64,000 nt of DNA from Dendrophyllia cribrosa (taxonomy: Eukaryota; Cnidaria; Anthozoa; Scleractinia; Dendrophylliidae): positions 5,756,615 to 5,820,614 of the forward strand of contig JAJLRJ010000006.1 in the NCBI GenBank assembly GCA_024195265.1, written 5' to 3'. Positions 36,301-45,498 of this stretch are shown here, one piece after another; position 1 is the stretch's first letter; the number at the start of each line of letters is the position of its first letter. The notes below the pieces were generated by a model. It was not told where the DNA came from, did not search any database, and saw nothing but the letters and a program-made list of their open reading frames with translations. A program made the translations under genes and the position numbers.

Positions 36301-38645
36301 GATGTTCCAGCATTGTCGCCCGGATCAATAGTCGATGCCTTATTACTGATACTATCATCAAATGGTTTTTGTGAAGCTTGACCACAGCAAGCAACACTTT
36401 GTGCATTATGTTGACTATTCTTAACATCAGTGTACTGTTCTGCAAAATCTCTGTTGTACCTGGCTATTCTCTTTTCCCCACAGTTTCCCTTCAAAGTGAT
36501 ATGCCTCCTATTCTTTGCTGCACGTCCTGGACCTAATGCAGAAGTTTCCTTATTAGCCTGAGGTCTCTTCCTCGTATACATCCCCTGTAGTGTTATGGGG
36601 CAAGGAGAAGTGAATGTTGGCATTGATTTAGTTCTTGATTTGTCAACCACTGTGCTGGATGCTCCAGAATTTGTTGTCTTTTCAACAGAGGCCTTAGTAA
36701 AAGAACTGTTTACCATGGTAAGAACTTTTTCATGATCTGATCTGCAAAGTTTATCTATGCCAAGATTTTTAGTCTGCAAATCCTTCTTCTTGTCTAAACA
36801 TACTGTTGAATTGCATGGTAATCTATTTTGAATAAAAGCATCAGAATAAAATGTATTGTTGTTGCTGTTCCTGTTTGAAAATCCATTTAAAAGATTTCTC
36901 TGCATACTGCTGCAACTCTCAGCACCTAACTGACAAGAAGTCTTCTGCAAGTCCAAAACACAATGACTGCCGACTGACCTCATGGAGAGAAGATCGACAG
37001 AACTACAATCTACCTTGCTTGAACATTTTCCTAAAGCTTTAACAGAGTTTAATGCAGTGACTGTGTTGCTGTCAGCTACGTGAGACCATTGGCATGTTGT
37101 CCTGGCGCTTACTTGGCTTCCATGGTTTCCACCAGAGGATTTATTTTCATTGTCATCAGCACAAGATGAGAGCCCTTTGTCTACATTTGCCACATCTAAA
37201 CAATATGAGGATTCTCTTACAGGACATGAGACAGCCTTTGAAACAGAATTAGAATCTGAACTTGGATACTCAGATATTAAAGAATCATTTCTGTTTGTAT
37301 CATTGATGTTATTGTCTTTGTGCTTCTCGTCAGAAAGAGGTGAAACTGATTGTCCTTTTTTAAGACAAGTTGCCTTATACCTACTTCCCCTTTCTCCTGT
37401 TTCAACCTTTCTTGACCTGAAAACAGTTGAAGAATGTAAACTTTTCTTTACATTACTGGTCTCAATCTCTCTTCTGTACTCAAAAGCCTCAAGACTTGTG
37501 CAACATGACCTCTCCACATGGCTGTCAGCATCTCCTCCAGAATCTGGTTGTTCGGAGTAGGAAATCAGATTATGTTTAATTAGAAAGTCATTTACACATC
37601 TCTCTACACAATAAAGAACGCTGTCCCAGTCTTGAAATTCAATCATAGTCTTTGCCGGCTCAAGACAAATATCATATTCAGTGACAAGACACTCAATATT
37701 AAGAAAAAATATACCATGTTTGTCAACAGTCTTCACATTTTGGGGGCTTGTAGCTTTAGTATGATAGCTTTCTGTTCCAGCGCTGTCTACTTCAGAAATC
37801 GGCAATTTTCTCAAAAGTTCTGATTTTCCAAGAATACTATTAAGGAGTTTGTGAATTTTTGTCTTCAGCAGGAGACGGCCGTTGACAAACAGAAACTGCA
37901 AACTCCTACTATGATGAGTGTCAGTTGAAATACATCCTGACACTTTGAAATCTTTGTGTTGAAATTGCACTTGTTGTAGTCCCTTGGATCTGTGGTTACC
38001 AAACAGCTGAGAGAATGTGGAGACAGAAGACTTGCAAACGTGAGTTTGGAGACATTTTGCTCCTGTTGCATCATTGATCAACAAGAATGCAGTCTTGGGA
38101 TGAATGAGAGCTATGGATGCAATTCTGTGTCGAACCCGTTCAAAGTCGAGGGTTTCAGAGATCGATTTTCGTCTCACAGGAAGGTTTGCAAAAATGTTGT
38201 GAATGGTGACAGTCGTTCCAGAACTTGTTCTTGGAAATCTAGATTCGGTGAGTTCCAAAACTTGCGAATTTCGAAAGAGTTTGCAGTAAGTTTGATACGA
38301 AGACCTGTGGCGAGTAACTATTTCAAGCACGTCGCAGATCTCGCGTAAGCTTGCCAGAGCTTCTCCTCTAAATCCGTAGAAAGTCAGCTGCTCAAGGTCT
38401 TTGAGGACGTGGCATTTACTGCTCGAGTATCTCTCGCCAACAAGCTTCAGATCTTCAAAAGCGATTCCATTGCCATTATCAGAGACTTGGATTTTAAAAT
38501 TCGGCAGGTCTATTCGCACTGTGATGCTGGAAGCACCGGAGTCTATGCTGTTCAAAACAAGTTCTTCCACGCATTGCGTCAAGTTAGTGATGGCGACTCC
38601 TGACCTCAAGTGAGAACGCACTTCTTCCAGCAAGGGACGGATCAT
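24045..38645 (-). CDS. MLH3: DNA mismatch repair protein Mlh3
   Basis: Nine exons in order: 38645-35612, 35386-35196, 33919-33760, 30148-30074, 29564-29272, 28463-28440, 27790-27712, 25074-24975 and 24102-24045. All junctions are GT-AG and phases close exactly (4014 nt, 1338 codons). The N-terminal GHKL ATPase shows EELVLN (E28, N32), DNGNGI (D56) and GFRGEALASL (91-100). A long variable linker follows. The C-terminal endonuclease domain carries VHNVIHPYRFTKDML, the metal-binding DQHAAHERVRLE, SQACHGAVKF and [20 protein letters not shown], so all catalytic motifs are intact. Mlh3 pairs with Mlh1; the heterodimer nicks DNA in meiotic crossover resolution and assists mismatch repair in the nucleus. 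Introns, especially 30149-33759 and 25075-27711, are packed with repeats. The last exon is uncertain. The gene is head to head with MRPL33. Confidence 0.95.
24170..24850. repeat. Diverged tandem array, unit about 105 bp, in the last MLH3 introns
   Basis: About six to seven units sharing GTGACCATTCAAATGAAAGC with the 88-bp array, plus an extra block TTATAATGCTGTACAAGGTGG. It lies between MLH3 exons 24975-25074 and 24045-24102. The same long-unit form recurs at 62240-62900. Confidence 0.85.
25110..27280. repeat. MLH3 intron filled with degenerate GCAAAAATTAGT-type repeats
   Basis: Blocks at about 25110-25240, 25690-25855 and 26850-27270 share words such as GCAAAAATTAGTTCCC and their complements, in opposite orientations. 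They appear to be decayed copies of one AT-rich element. At 26420-26470 a TTTACCTCCATCGCTGGAT word is shared with about 41615-41670. No exon lies in this interval. Confidence 0.5.
25354..25658. mobile_element. Foldback element with 65-bp inverted arms
   Basis: The left arm (25354-25421, with CCATTTCCGAGTTGC and TTTTCAAACCGAGG) is complemented by 25592-25658. Arms also carry an inner inverted pair (ACGAGCAGTC and GACTGCTCGT). It resembles a non-autonomous DNA transposon sitting in an MLH3 intron. Open frames on both strands are by-products of the palindrome. Confidence 0.75.
28588..28725 (+). mobile_element. tRNA-derived SINE copy
   Basis: A tRNA-like head (GGCGTGGTTGCGAGAGC, then GCTCAGGTTGAATACTGG resembling a Pol III B box) is followed by the GTGGGTTGAGTTGG and GTTGGTTCTC core typical of a widespread marine-invertebrate SINE group. 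Related to the copy at 34019-34165. Confidence 0.55.
30320..30372. repeat. Poly-C and (CA)n simple repeat
   Basis: A run of about 18 C followed by alternating CA in the MLH3 intron. Such tracts are prone to assembly error. Confidence 0.85.
30424..31262. repeat. Nested long inverted repeat with GGACCCC minisatellite arms
   Basis: The outer arms (about 30424-30617 and 31100-31262) are complementary and each carries a 15-16-bp minisatellite built on CTGGACCCCCAT. The inner arms (30618-30738 and 30776-30892) form a near-perfect hairpin of about 120 bp with a short loop. The WTPSGPP-type peptide frames on both strands come from the minisatellite and are not genes. It lies in the MLH3 intron between exons 33760 and 30148. 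Confidence 0.85.
32050..32420 (+). repeat. Composite repeat with internal tRNA-like segment (copy 1)
   Basis: Contains GCATTTGGAGTCTTTAATGC, then a tRNA-like stretch (32172-32250: TCTAGTGGTTTGG, an A-box-like word, and GGTTCGAATCACG, a B-box-like word) followed by a poly-T run, then a tail ending GGAGCCTTTGATTGA. The same order occurs reversed at 55675-56070. The T run could act as a Pol III terminator. There is no clean tRNA fold, so it is not called as a tRNA gene. Confidence 0.6.
33694..33756 (-). repeat. Truncated end of the 88-bp repeat family, beside an MLH3 exon
   Basis: The minus strand reads as the right border of the family (AATTTGGGATTTTGATT, then CTCTTGGGAGTT). It begins four bases beyond the donor of exon 33760-33919, so the repeat sits almost on the splice site. 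Confidence 0.7.
34019..34165 (+). mobile_element. tRNA-derived SINE copy in MLH3 intron
   Basis: The head GGGAATGGTGAAGTGGC, then CCAGGTTTGACTCCCGG (B-box-like), leads to the TGTGTGAGTTGAGTTTG core and a CTCTGGGGATTCTCACTGG block, the layout of a tRNA SINE with a conserved central core. It ends at the edge of the hairpin element at 34175. Confidence 0.65.
34175..34813. mobile_element. 639-bp long-hairpin element, AAT flanks
   Basis: Two arms of about 290 bp are near-complementary from CACGCTGGGA at the left to CCGGCGTG at the right, with a short spacer around 34490. Both arms contain TGACGTCAC. AAT on both sides may be a 3-bp target duplication. It lies in the MLH3 intron between exons 33919 and 35196, so MLH3 pre-mRNA would contain a long double-stranded stem. 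Confidence 0.88.
35612..38645 (-). CDS. MLH3: MLH3 large N-terminal exon (ATPase and linker)
   Basis: One 3034-nt exon encodes the first 1011 residues, from ATG to the donor AAAG|GTAATTT. It carries the entire ATPase and transducer region (to about residue 350) and the Ser/Asn-rich linker. A single giant N-terminal coding exon is also how vertebrate MLH3 is built, as I recall, so the structure appears old. A motif GREWYCTFD-like block near the exon end (REWYCTFDASLGRNLFINSR) stands out in the linker as possibly conserved. Confidence 0.93.
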
Positions 38646-38914
38646 TCCAAGTAAAAAAATGTAATTGTTTCCTTTTACACAAATGAAGCCGTTTTCCTGG
38701 TCCTAATTGCCGCATTTTCGTCTTTGAAAAAGGAAAATTAGGAATGTTTTCTGTTTCGAGGGAAGCGCCATATTGAACTTTCGCGGGAAATATCCCACTA
38801 ACCTTTGCGGTATTCACCCCACAAAAAAACAAGACTTTCCGTGGCTCTTTACATGACGTAAAAAAGGTCGCCATCTTAGTTTTTGCAGAGAACGCACACG
38901 TTTTCCAAGCAAAA
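38646..38914. promoter_or_regulatory. Shared divergent promoter of MLH3 and MRPL33
   Basis: The MLH3 ATG (38645, minus strand) and the end of MRPL33 noncoding exon 1 (38914, plus strand) are 269 bases apart, so both genes must start within this interval. It contains GCGGGAAA, GGTATTC and AAGATGG-type (YY1-like) words on one strand or the other, but I cannot assign a transcription start. No TATA box is evident. Confidence 0.6.
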
Positions 38915-41095
38915 GTAAGCGCCGTTTTCATGCTGTTTTCTTAGAGATTAAACTTTAGCGGATGTCAGTCTAGTTCCTTTGCTAATATTTTTATTTTCAA
39001 TTGCAGTGGCAAAAGCTAAAACAAAGTAAGTGAAGAAGTGTACATGTACTACAGTCACGAGGCCGTCTTTACCCTTCCTTTCTCATGACGGGCTGGAGAG
39101 AAAGCTGGAATATTCTGTTCAAATAAATCCCGGGTTAAACGTAATGGATTATCATTGAAAGCCACCGATAATTACTCTGGCGTGTTCCCTGACAGCTTGC
39201 ATGTACTCCATTTTCAATCAAATGCGATTCAACTTTGACCATTTTTTTGCAATTCAGGCCGTGCCATCGAACCTACTGGATTTTCCAACCTACTGTAATA
39301 GAACGTTCGATTGCGTTCGATTGCTCCAAATATTTTGTTCGAGTTTGATTGTATTTGATGATCGAGCGCAATCGAACCCAATCACGCGATTGGGTTCCAA
39401 TGCATTCGATTGAGTTCGATTAGTAGAGGGTTAACCTTTGGCTATGACTTCTGACATGTTAATAAAGTTATGGTAATGATGGTGATGAAGATGATGATTG
39501 GTTTCGTCGGGGGAGCGATTTTACAATGCCCGGCCACTTATTTACATATCCCTAAACTTTTTATAGAACGAAGCATATGAAAACAAAAGGATCCATTCTT
39601 ATTCAACAAGATGCAAATAAGTGGCCGGGTATTCTACAGTTTAGCCTTGTCGGGCCTATTTCAATGTACAGTGTAACCGAGTAGCAGGCCTGTCATTAGT
39701 AGCCACCAGCAGGCTGTCATGGTTGGCAACTGTGCTAATGTGGAAAATGTCGAAATTAGAAAGTCACGATTGCAGTTGAGTACCACCGAGCTAGTTTTTC
39801 TTTCCTGTTATAAAACAAATAGATTCCATTTTGCTGTACACCTGTTCAGGTTTAGATCATAGGAGATATCAAAGTGTTTTAAGAATGTCAGTGATCAAAG
39901 ATGTGATCTATAATTGAACAGACGCACAGCAAAATGGAATCTATTTGTTAAATACAGTAGCAAAACCTCCAGCTAAAAGAATGATGACATTACATCTTTA
40001 CAAATGAACATGTGTATTTTAACATCTCTGTAGAAGACTTATTGTCAGGCTCGTTAGCATGGCTGGTACTGGATACTATTATATGATGACAAGAAGCCGA
40101 CTCAAAACACGCCCTCTGGAGTTCATGAAATATGATCCTGTAGGTGAGTACTAAATACTAATAATTATTTGTTATTTAGTAACACCTCGATGATGAGTAT
40201 CCCATCCCGTTATGGCTGTCCATTCACTATGACTTTTTGTCATACCCCCACAAGGAGGCCTGTTCACAGGCTACCCATCCCGTTATGGCTGTCCATTCGC
40301 TATTACCATGACTTTTCTGCTGATGATTTAGACTCCATGTGCACTTTTTTTAGCCTTTTGATTAACTTGTTATGATCTTCCACAACTCAGATTGTCGACT
40401 CACTTCCATTAGTTCTTTCTTGTATATCTGGTACATGAATTAAAGAAACTTCCACGTCTTCTTCTCAACTGTTGTTAGTCTCCATAGAGTCCCGTACCAG
40501 ATCTTGTTTGATAGGCATGGCCCAAATATATTTTTACCCCTAAAAGGTACCAATTTTAAGCAACATGAGACATTTTTTGGCTCAATACCCTAAAAAGTAC
40601 TGCGATAATTCTAACTATGGTTATTTTAGATTTTAGCACTCAAGGCGGTACCAATCTACAAATTTTGATCCCTAAAAGATATGACAAGCACCGGCCCCCT
40701 TCATTTTCATATCAGAGTCCCCTGCCCCTGTAAATTAATAATTTATTATTGTAAAGATTGTACTTGTCTCAACGATTCCTTGTTTCACCATGAATGAGCC
40801 TTTAATACCCAAAACGTCTTATGAGAAAGTGTGACCTGGGCATTCTTTGGGAAGCACGCAATATTGAATTGATTTTAAACTCAAGAATCACAATGTTCCC
40901 CTTGCCATGTTATTAAGAGGCATTAATTTAAGTAGAAATTGAAATTTGGGTAAACACACTTGTCAGTGTATGGTTGTCATTGGAATGTCACATGTTGGCC
41001 CATTTTTTAATAGCTAGAATACAATTTTTGTTTTTTCCTCCTCAGTGAACAAGCATGTACTATTTGTGGAACAAAAGGTCAAGAAGGGAAAATAA
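38914..41095 (+). CDS. MRPL33: Mitochondrial large ribosomal subunit protein bL33m
   Basis: Coding segments: 38914 (the single A of ATG), 39007-39025, 40034-40143 and 41046-41095. The total of 180 nt gives 59 aa. The start codon is split by intron 1: exon 1 ends AAAA|GTAAGC and exon 2 begins TGGCAAAAGC. The upstream frame has a stop and no ATG. The product starts MAKAKTKRLIVRLVSMAGTG, continues through the TRSRLKTRPLEFMKYDPV block and ends in VNKHVLFVEQKVKKGK, matching bL33m proteins, which run about 60-65 residues. It is a structural component of the mitochondrial ribosome. Phase agreement over three junctions is strong support. Divergent from MLH3, convergent with RBKS. Confidence 0.93.
39814..39949. 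mobile_element. 136-bp MITE in MRPL33 intron 2
   Basis: Perfect 24-bp inverted ends built on AACAAATAGATTCCATTTTG and its complement surround about 88 bp of noncoding sequence. Confidence 0.85.
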
Positions 41096-42179
41096 TATCT
41101 TTCACAGCACATGAAGCTCTAGTACTGAAAGAAAAGACAAGATTTTGAATTGAAAGGACATGTCATAGAGACAAACATTTCACAGCTGAGTCAACTACAA
41201 TAGTACCTGGAGTTAATATTGAAAGCAACATCCATGCAAATTGTAAAAATTAAGATAGCCAATACATTTCTAACCTGCGATCTGGTGCTCTTTTTCACTT
41301 TCGCTTTGAAAAAAAGATCGCCTGACCACAGTTTAATACATTTCATTCTTTATTTTGTCTGTTCCTTGGAGAACTTGTTATTAGCTAGCTGTGTAAAATT
41401 AACTATTATAGTGCGGAAGCGCATGTGATATCTCCTAATTCTTAGCCGACAAGGCCGTAGACCGAGTCGGCTAAAATTAGGCGATATCACGCAAGCTTGA
41501 GCGCAATAATAGTTTTATAATTTAACACATTGATAACAAAGCACAGTTTGAAGAAAAAAATAATATCAAGGCTGGTCCATCATTTTTGCATTCTCTTGTC
41601 AAAAATATGCAAAATTTACCTCCATCGTTGGATATACGTCATGTAGACATAGCGTATATCCATAACTTTTTGACATTTTTAATATACAACTCTGTTAAAA
41701 ATTCAAGAACAAACTATGTGGAACTGGCAGAGACACCAAATTGGCCCATAAAGAACAAGTTCTATTTTGTAAAAAATAAAATTAAAAGACATAATTTATT
41801 ATCAGTTGCTTTATTGTGTATTTAACCCAGAGCCCAGCCCCAAGATAGTTGCTTAATACCACTAAGTTGATCATAAAGTTTGCATAAAAATGAAGCGTGG
41901 TTAGGTTTAAACTGCCAAAACGAGCCAAACTTTTGAAAAACAATATCTATGAAAAGGACTCTTAACAAACCAGCGTACAGTAATAAATTATAATAATATT
42001 ACCCAACATCATTGCTTATGCCGGCCATTCTAGTACACCACCACCCCCTGCTCTTTTTGTCAGGGTACATCTGGGGGGAGGAATAAAGGGGCCACCCTCC
42101 TTCCTCTGGAGTATTAAAAAAGAGAACTAACACTATTCTTTGAAGCAAAGCCCACCAGAGAGTTGAGCCCACTTTAAAC
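41096..42179. other. MRPL33 3' flank to transposon boundary, no gene seen
   Basis: Contains a palindromic element at 41401-41513 (AACTATTATAGTGCGGAAGC and CTAATTCTTAGCCGAC with complements) related to the TTAACTATTATAGAGCGAAAGC fragment at 43616-43640. It also has a copy of the CCTCCATCGTTGGATATACG word shared with 26430. No open frame of note. Confidence 0.5.
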
Positions 42180-42185
42180 TAATAA
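42180..42185. repeat. Left target-site duplication TAATAA
   Basis: TAATAA immediately precedes the left terminal repeat and recurs at 50974-50979 immediately after the right one. The sequence is AT-simple, so the six-base length could include chance matches. Confidence 0.7.
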
Positions 42186-42594
42186 GGGACGGACCATTAT
42201 TTTTCTGGAGGGGGGGTATGAGAAATATTGAAAAAAATTGTTTGCAGAGCCTGAAAAGACAAAATAAAATGTTTGCAAACGCAATATGTATAAAAAAAAA
42301 AGTTTGCAAAAGAGCCACACAAACGAAGTTAACAGCTATTCATGAAAAAAAAATTAGTTCGAAAACTTAAATTTAAAATCTTAACGTGAGACCTCCAGAT
42401 TGAAAGTACAAGAATATACTCAGCTGGGTTATTTGGTAAATCAAAGGAATTAAATATCAACAATTTTTTACTTCTCTAACTTATCAAATTTCTGTCAAAA
42501 GTTGATTCAAGAAATTTGATAAAACTCAGCTACACTCATCATTAGGTAATTTCAAAAAAATATGTGACTAAACTGTGTAGCACATATAAACATA

Positions 42595-42752
42595 TACTGC
42601 AGTTGTTAAGTTTAAATAGTTAATGCGCCAGAAACTAAAAAGTTCCATACGTTTCGAGGCTACTGCCCCTTCTTCAGTGGAAAAGAAAATTCTGTGTGGC
42701 AGTCATTTTAGTTTCTGGCGCATTAAATATTTAAACTTAACAATTGCAGTAT
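42595..42752. mobile_element. Nested MITE inside the transposon's left flank
   Basis: Inverted arms of about 46 bp (TTAAGTTTAAATAGTTAATG, then GCGCCAGAAACTAAAA and complement) surround about 65 bp. Confidence 0.8.
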
Positions 42753-42839
42753 ATTATACTCATCATTGCTATTTACTACCCCTTTCAATAAAATGGAGAC
42801 TCATGAAATTTAAATCTCAACTAACGGTTGCGTTTTTTC

Positions 42840-42960
42840 CTGCCGTCAATCAAACAAAGTCCACAAAATCCACCAATCACTGTGTACGAATGCGACCTTT
42901 TGACCCTGTTGAACTAAGCTACTTTGTTTCTTAAGCTTCTGCTACAGTGATTGACGGCAG
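42840..42960. mobile_element. Small inverted-repeat element
   Basis: CTGCCGTCAATCA at 42840-42852 is exactly complemented at 42948-42960, with a weaker inner AAACAAAGT and ACTTTGTTT pairing. Confidence 0.6.
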
Positions 42961-43419
42961 TGTAAAACTCAACCATTATTGAAAGGCGCAGTAAATGCAT
43001 GATGTTTCATAAACAAGAGAATAATCCCTTGTCAGAAGCCAGTCACTTACATGGAAAAACACTGAACATTGTTTAATAACAGCTTAATCTCCAAGATTCT
43101 GTAATACAAACAAGAACTCTCTATTTATTCATACAAACAAGGACTGTATTTTTGTATAGTTTCACAAATGATTCCTTTGTTTGTGGCAGGAATAAAGTTT
43201 ATCATCTGGTAAAAATTAAGGTTGGATCACTATGTTCCCACTTGCTGCACCAGCTTACATTCTTAATAGAAAAGCATCAATCCTTTACCAATTAATGTTC
43301 ATGCGATGACTAATAACTAAAACAACAACACTTGTGTTCCACAATCCCTAGTGGTTTACCTGTGATCAGATAATAATTAATCATAATGTATTTTTATCAT
43401 CATAAATCAGCAATTAACT

Positions 43420-43527
43420 ATTTGTTATGAAAAAAGTGCCCAATATTGTCTCGATGTACAGGATTTTTAGGGAAAATCCCTTAACAGTTTGTAGTCGGTT
43501 TGACTGAGCACTTTTTTCATAACAAAT
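43420..43527. mobile_element. 108-bp MITE in the transposon
   Basis: Perfect 20-bp ends (ATTTGTTATGAAAAAAGTGC and complement). Just outside, similar sequence (TTTTTATCAT, then ATAAATCAGCA) occurs on both sides, possibly an extended target duplication. Confidence 0.75.
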
Positions 43528-43684
43528 ATTTTTTATCATAAATCAGCACCTATTATTAAATGAAAACAGATTAGGAGATGCATAAGATAAGTCAAGTCAA
43601 GTCAAGGTGAATAGTTAACTATTATAGAGCGAAAGCACTATTCACTTTTGTGGTATATACTAATATATTATAAACTGTTTAAAG

Positions 43685-45280
43685 TTAAATGTATTCCACA
43701 TTATCCTCATGTAATGGATCAATAGCAGAAAACTCATCAGCAGACGAGTCACTGTCTGTTTCTGAACTGTCTGTGCCTATTTCAGATTGGTTATCAAATA
43801 TATCCCATTTTTCTTCAAAGTTTTGATGAAGGGATGTACATTCTTTTGCAGCCATACCCTCACTAACATCTGAAGTAACATATATTTCTTCAGAGTTTGG
43901 TTTGCACTGAGTGCTTGCTTGGAGGGAAACACTTTCCTCTGAAACCATATCCTCATTAATAACTGAGCTGTCATCTTCCCCCATGGTGTTTGGCTTGCAT
44001 TGAGTGCTTGCTTGGAGGGAAACACTTTCCTTTGAAACCATATCCTCATTAATGACTGAACTATCATCTTCCCCCATGGTGTTTGGCTTGCACTGAGTGC
44101 TTGCTTGGAGGGAAACACTTTCCTCTGAAACCATATCCTCATTGATAACTGAACTACCATCTTCCCCCATGGTGTTTGCCTTGCATTGACTGTTTACTTG
44201 GGCCTCATCAACTGTGTCTGTTTTGGCAAAATAGGACACCAGTTTCTGTCCTTTTTGCCCAATGCTTTTGGTTGAACTGCTGTTCAATGATGATTCTGTC
44301 TGCTTTAATTTCTTTCTTTTCTCTTTCCGTGCATTTTTCTTTCGTTTTCTTTCAGCAATGACTTTCACTGTCTCTTCCATATGGTACTTGCTTACAACAA
44401 TTGCTTTGAGTGTGGATATTCTAGCAAGGTCTGTTGCCACTCTGTTTTGAAGTTCAGTGATCTGTGGTAAAACTTCAGAATACCATTGGTGTGCACCTTT
44501 AAACGATTCTTTCATTTTCATACCACTGTCTGTGGTTTCAGACAAGCCATCCTCTGCCATTTTTAACACTCTGTTCACACTCTCTTCTAATTCTTTGACA
44601 CCATCATAGTAAAAAAGTATATCCTTTGCAGCTGATCCAGAAAAGGTTTTTGTGTCTGCTGATAGAGTGGCAGCCATAGGATAATTCTTTTTTAACTGAT
44701 TCCACATCCAAGGTACTGACTTTTGTTTGATGTATACAGATTCCTTTGCCAAATTTACATCACAGGGATGGATAGACAACAGCACTGAAATTCTTCGTTC
44801 CCTCTCTTTCCTGGCCCAGTCTTCGAGCAAACGGATGTTATTAAAGTCACGGTCCCTTTCATAGCACATGGCAAGAATAAACGAATTGTTTAAAGTCTGT
44901 TTCAGCGAGTTTGGGTTCGAGTACCACAGTTTCGAGTAGCGTTTTTCCAACGGTTTTCGCGATATTTGAAGAATATTTCCTCCTGTTGAGTTGAAAAAGT
45001 TCAAAGGCACATGAACGTTTACCCTGCCCTCCACTTCTTTTGTCTTTGGGGGAATGCTTTGGTCGCTGGGCTTTGACATGCTGGTTTCCAGTTGCCAGAG
45101 TTTGAAGAGCCTTCGCAATCGCTGTATTTGAGTTTTAGACATCCCAAAACCAGTAAGAGTATCATCTGAAACATCCGTGATGTCACGCACTCTTTCCACC
45201 CCTTCGCTTACGAATTTATCTTTAAACATTTGCAAATTTGCATCACAAAGAAATTTGTCGAAAGCAAGCGTGTCCGCCAT
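43685..45280 (-). CDS. Transposon accessory protein: SAM-like domain, basic region, 31-aa repeats
   Basis: Single exon, 531 aa, from an ATG in context AAAATGGCGG. Residues about 8-62 look like a SAM domain (FVSEGVERVRDITDVSDD, then TLTGFGMSKTQIQRLRRLF). A middle region has conserved-looking WYSNPNSLKQTL and VPWMWNQLKKNYP. Residues 311-327 are a dense Lys/Arg block (likely nuclear signal) followed by GQKLVSYFAK (344-353), reminiscent of a PCNA-binding peptide but lacking the leading Gln. Residues 365-462 hold just over three copies of a 31-aa unit (CKPNTMGEDDSSVINEDMVS core), and the tail is acidic. It is divergently transcribed from the transposase-like unit, 218 bp between ATGs. Role unknown; a DNA-binding or target-choice partner of the transposase is inference. 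A GTG-based shadow frame at 43777-44160 follows the repeats and is not a gene. Confidence 0.75.
   Translation of the reverse strand: MADTLAFDKFLCDANLQMFKDKFVSEGVERVRDITDVSDDTLTGFGMSKTQIQRLRRLFKLWQLETSMSKPSDQSIPPKTKEVEGRVNVHVPLNFFNSTGGNILQISRKPLEKRYSKLWYSNPNSLKQTLNNSFILAMCYERDRDFNNIRLLEDWARKERERRISVLLSIHPCDVNLAKESVYIKQKSVPWMWNQLKKNYPMAATLSADTKTFSGSAAKDILFYYDGVKELEESVNRVLKMAEDGLSETTDSGMKMKESFKGAHQWYSEVLPQITELQNRVATDLARISTLKAIVVSKYHMEETVKVIAERKRKKNARKEKRKKLKQTESSLNSSSTKSIGQKGQKLVSYFAKTDTVDEAQVNSQCKANTMGEDGSSVINEDMVSEESVSLQASTQCKPNTMGEDDSSVINEDMVSKESVSLQASTQCKPNTMGEDDSSVINEDMVSEESVSLQASTQCKPNSEEIYVTSDVSEGMAAKECTSLHQNFEEKWDIFDNQSEIGTDSSETDSDSSADEFSAIDPLHEDNVEYI
43895..44187 (-). repeat. 93-bp in-frame tandem repeat within the SAM-like gene
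   Basis: Three full and one partial units at a 93-bp spacing (the GAGTGCTTGCTTGGAGGGAA block recurs near 43909, 44002 and 44095). Period and phase preserve the reading frame. Confidence 0.9.
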
Positions 45281-45498
45281 TTTGAAAATGCATGTTCAGT
45301 GAACAGCGGTTTTTCTTTCAAATAGTCACCAGTCCTTTTGTTAGTTTGAGATTATCAAAGTGGTTATTCCTGATTTCCGTAGTCGAGTAGGTCAGTCGAG
45401 TATCAGTTTTATTAAAGCTCGACCTCGTGTCACTCGTGCATCGAACGTTTTCGCTCTTCTCGCTACAGTTTCTCCTCGTATTTGCCCAATATTTCAAC
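45281..45498. promoter_or_regulatory. Divergent promoter of the transposon genes
   Basis: 218 bases separate the two opposing start codons. Both transcription units must be driven from here. No TATA box stands out. Confidence 0.55.

Noticed and set aside
43777..44160. 127-aa minus-strand frame inside the SAM-like gene
   Set aside because: A shifted-frame shadow created by the 93-bp repeat, whose length is a multiple of three, so open frames persist in other phases.
45427..45498. Upstream start of the transposase-like frame at 45427
   Set aside because: The codon there is GTG; the first ATG in frame is 45499, with a better initiation context.
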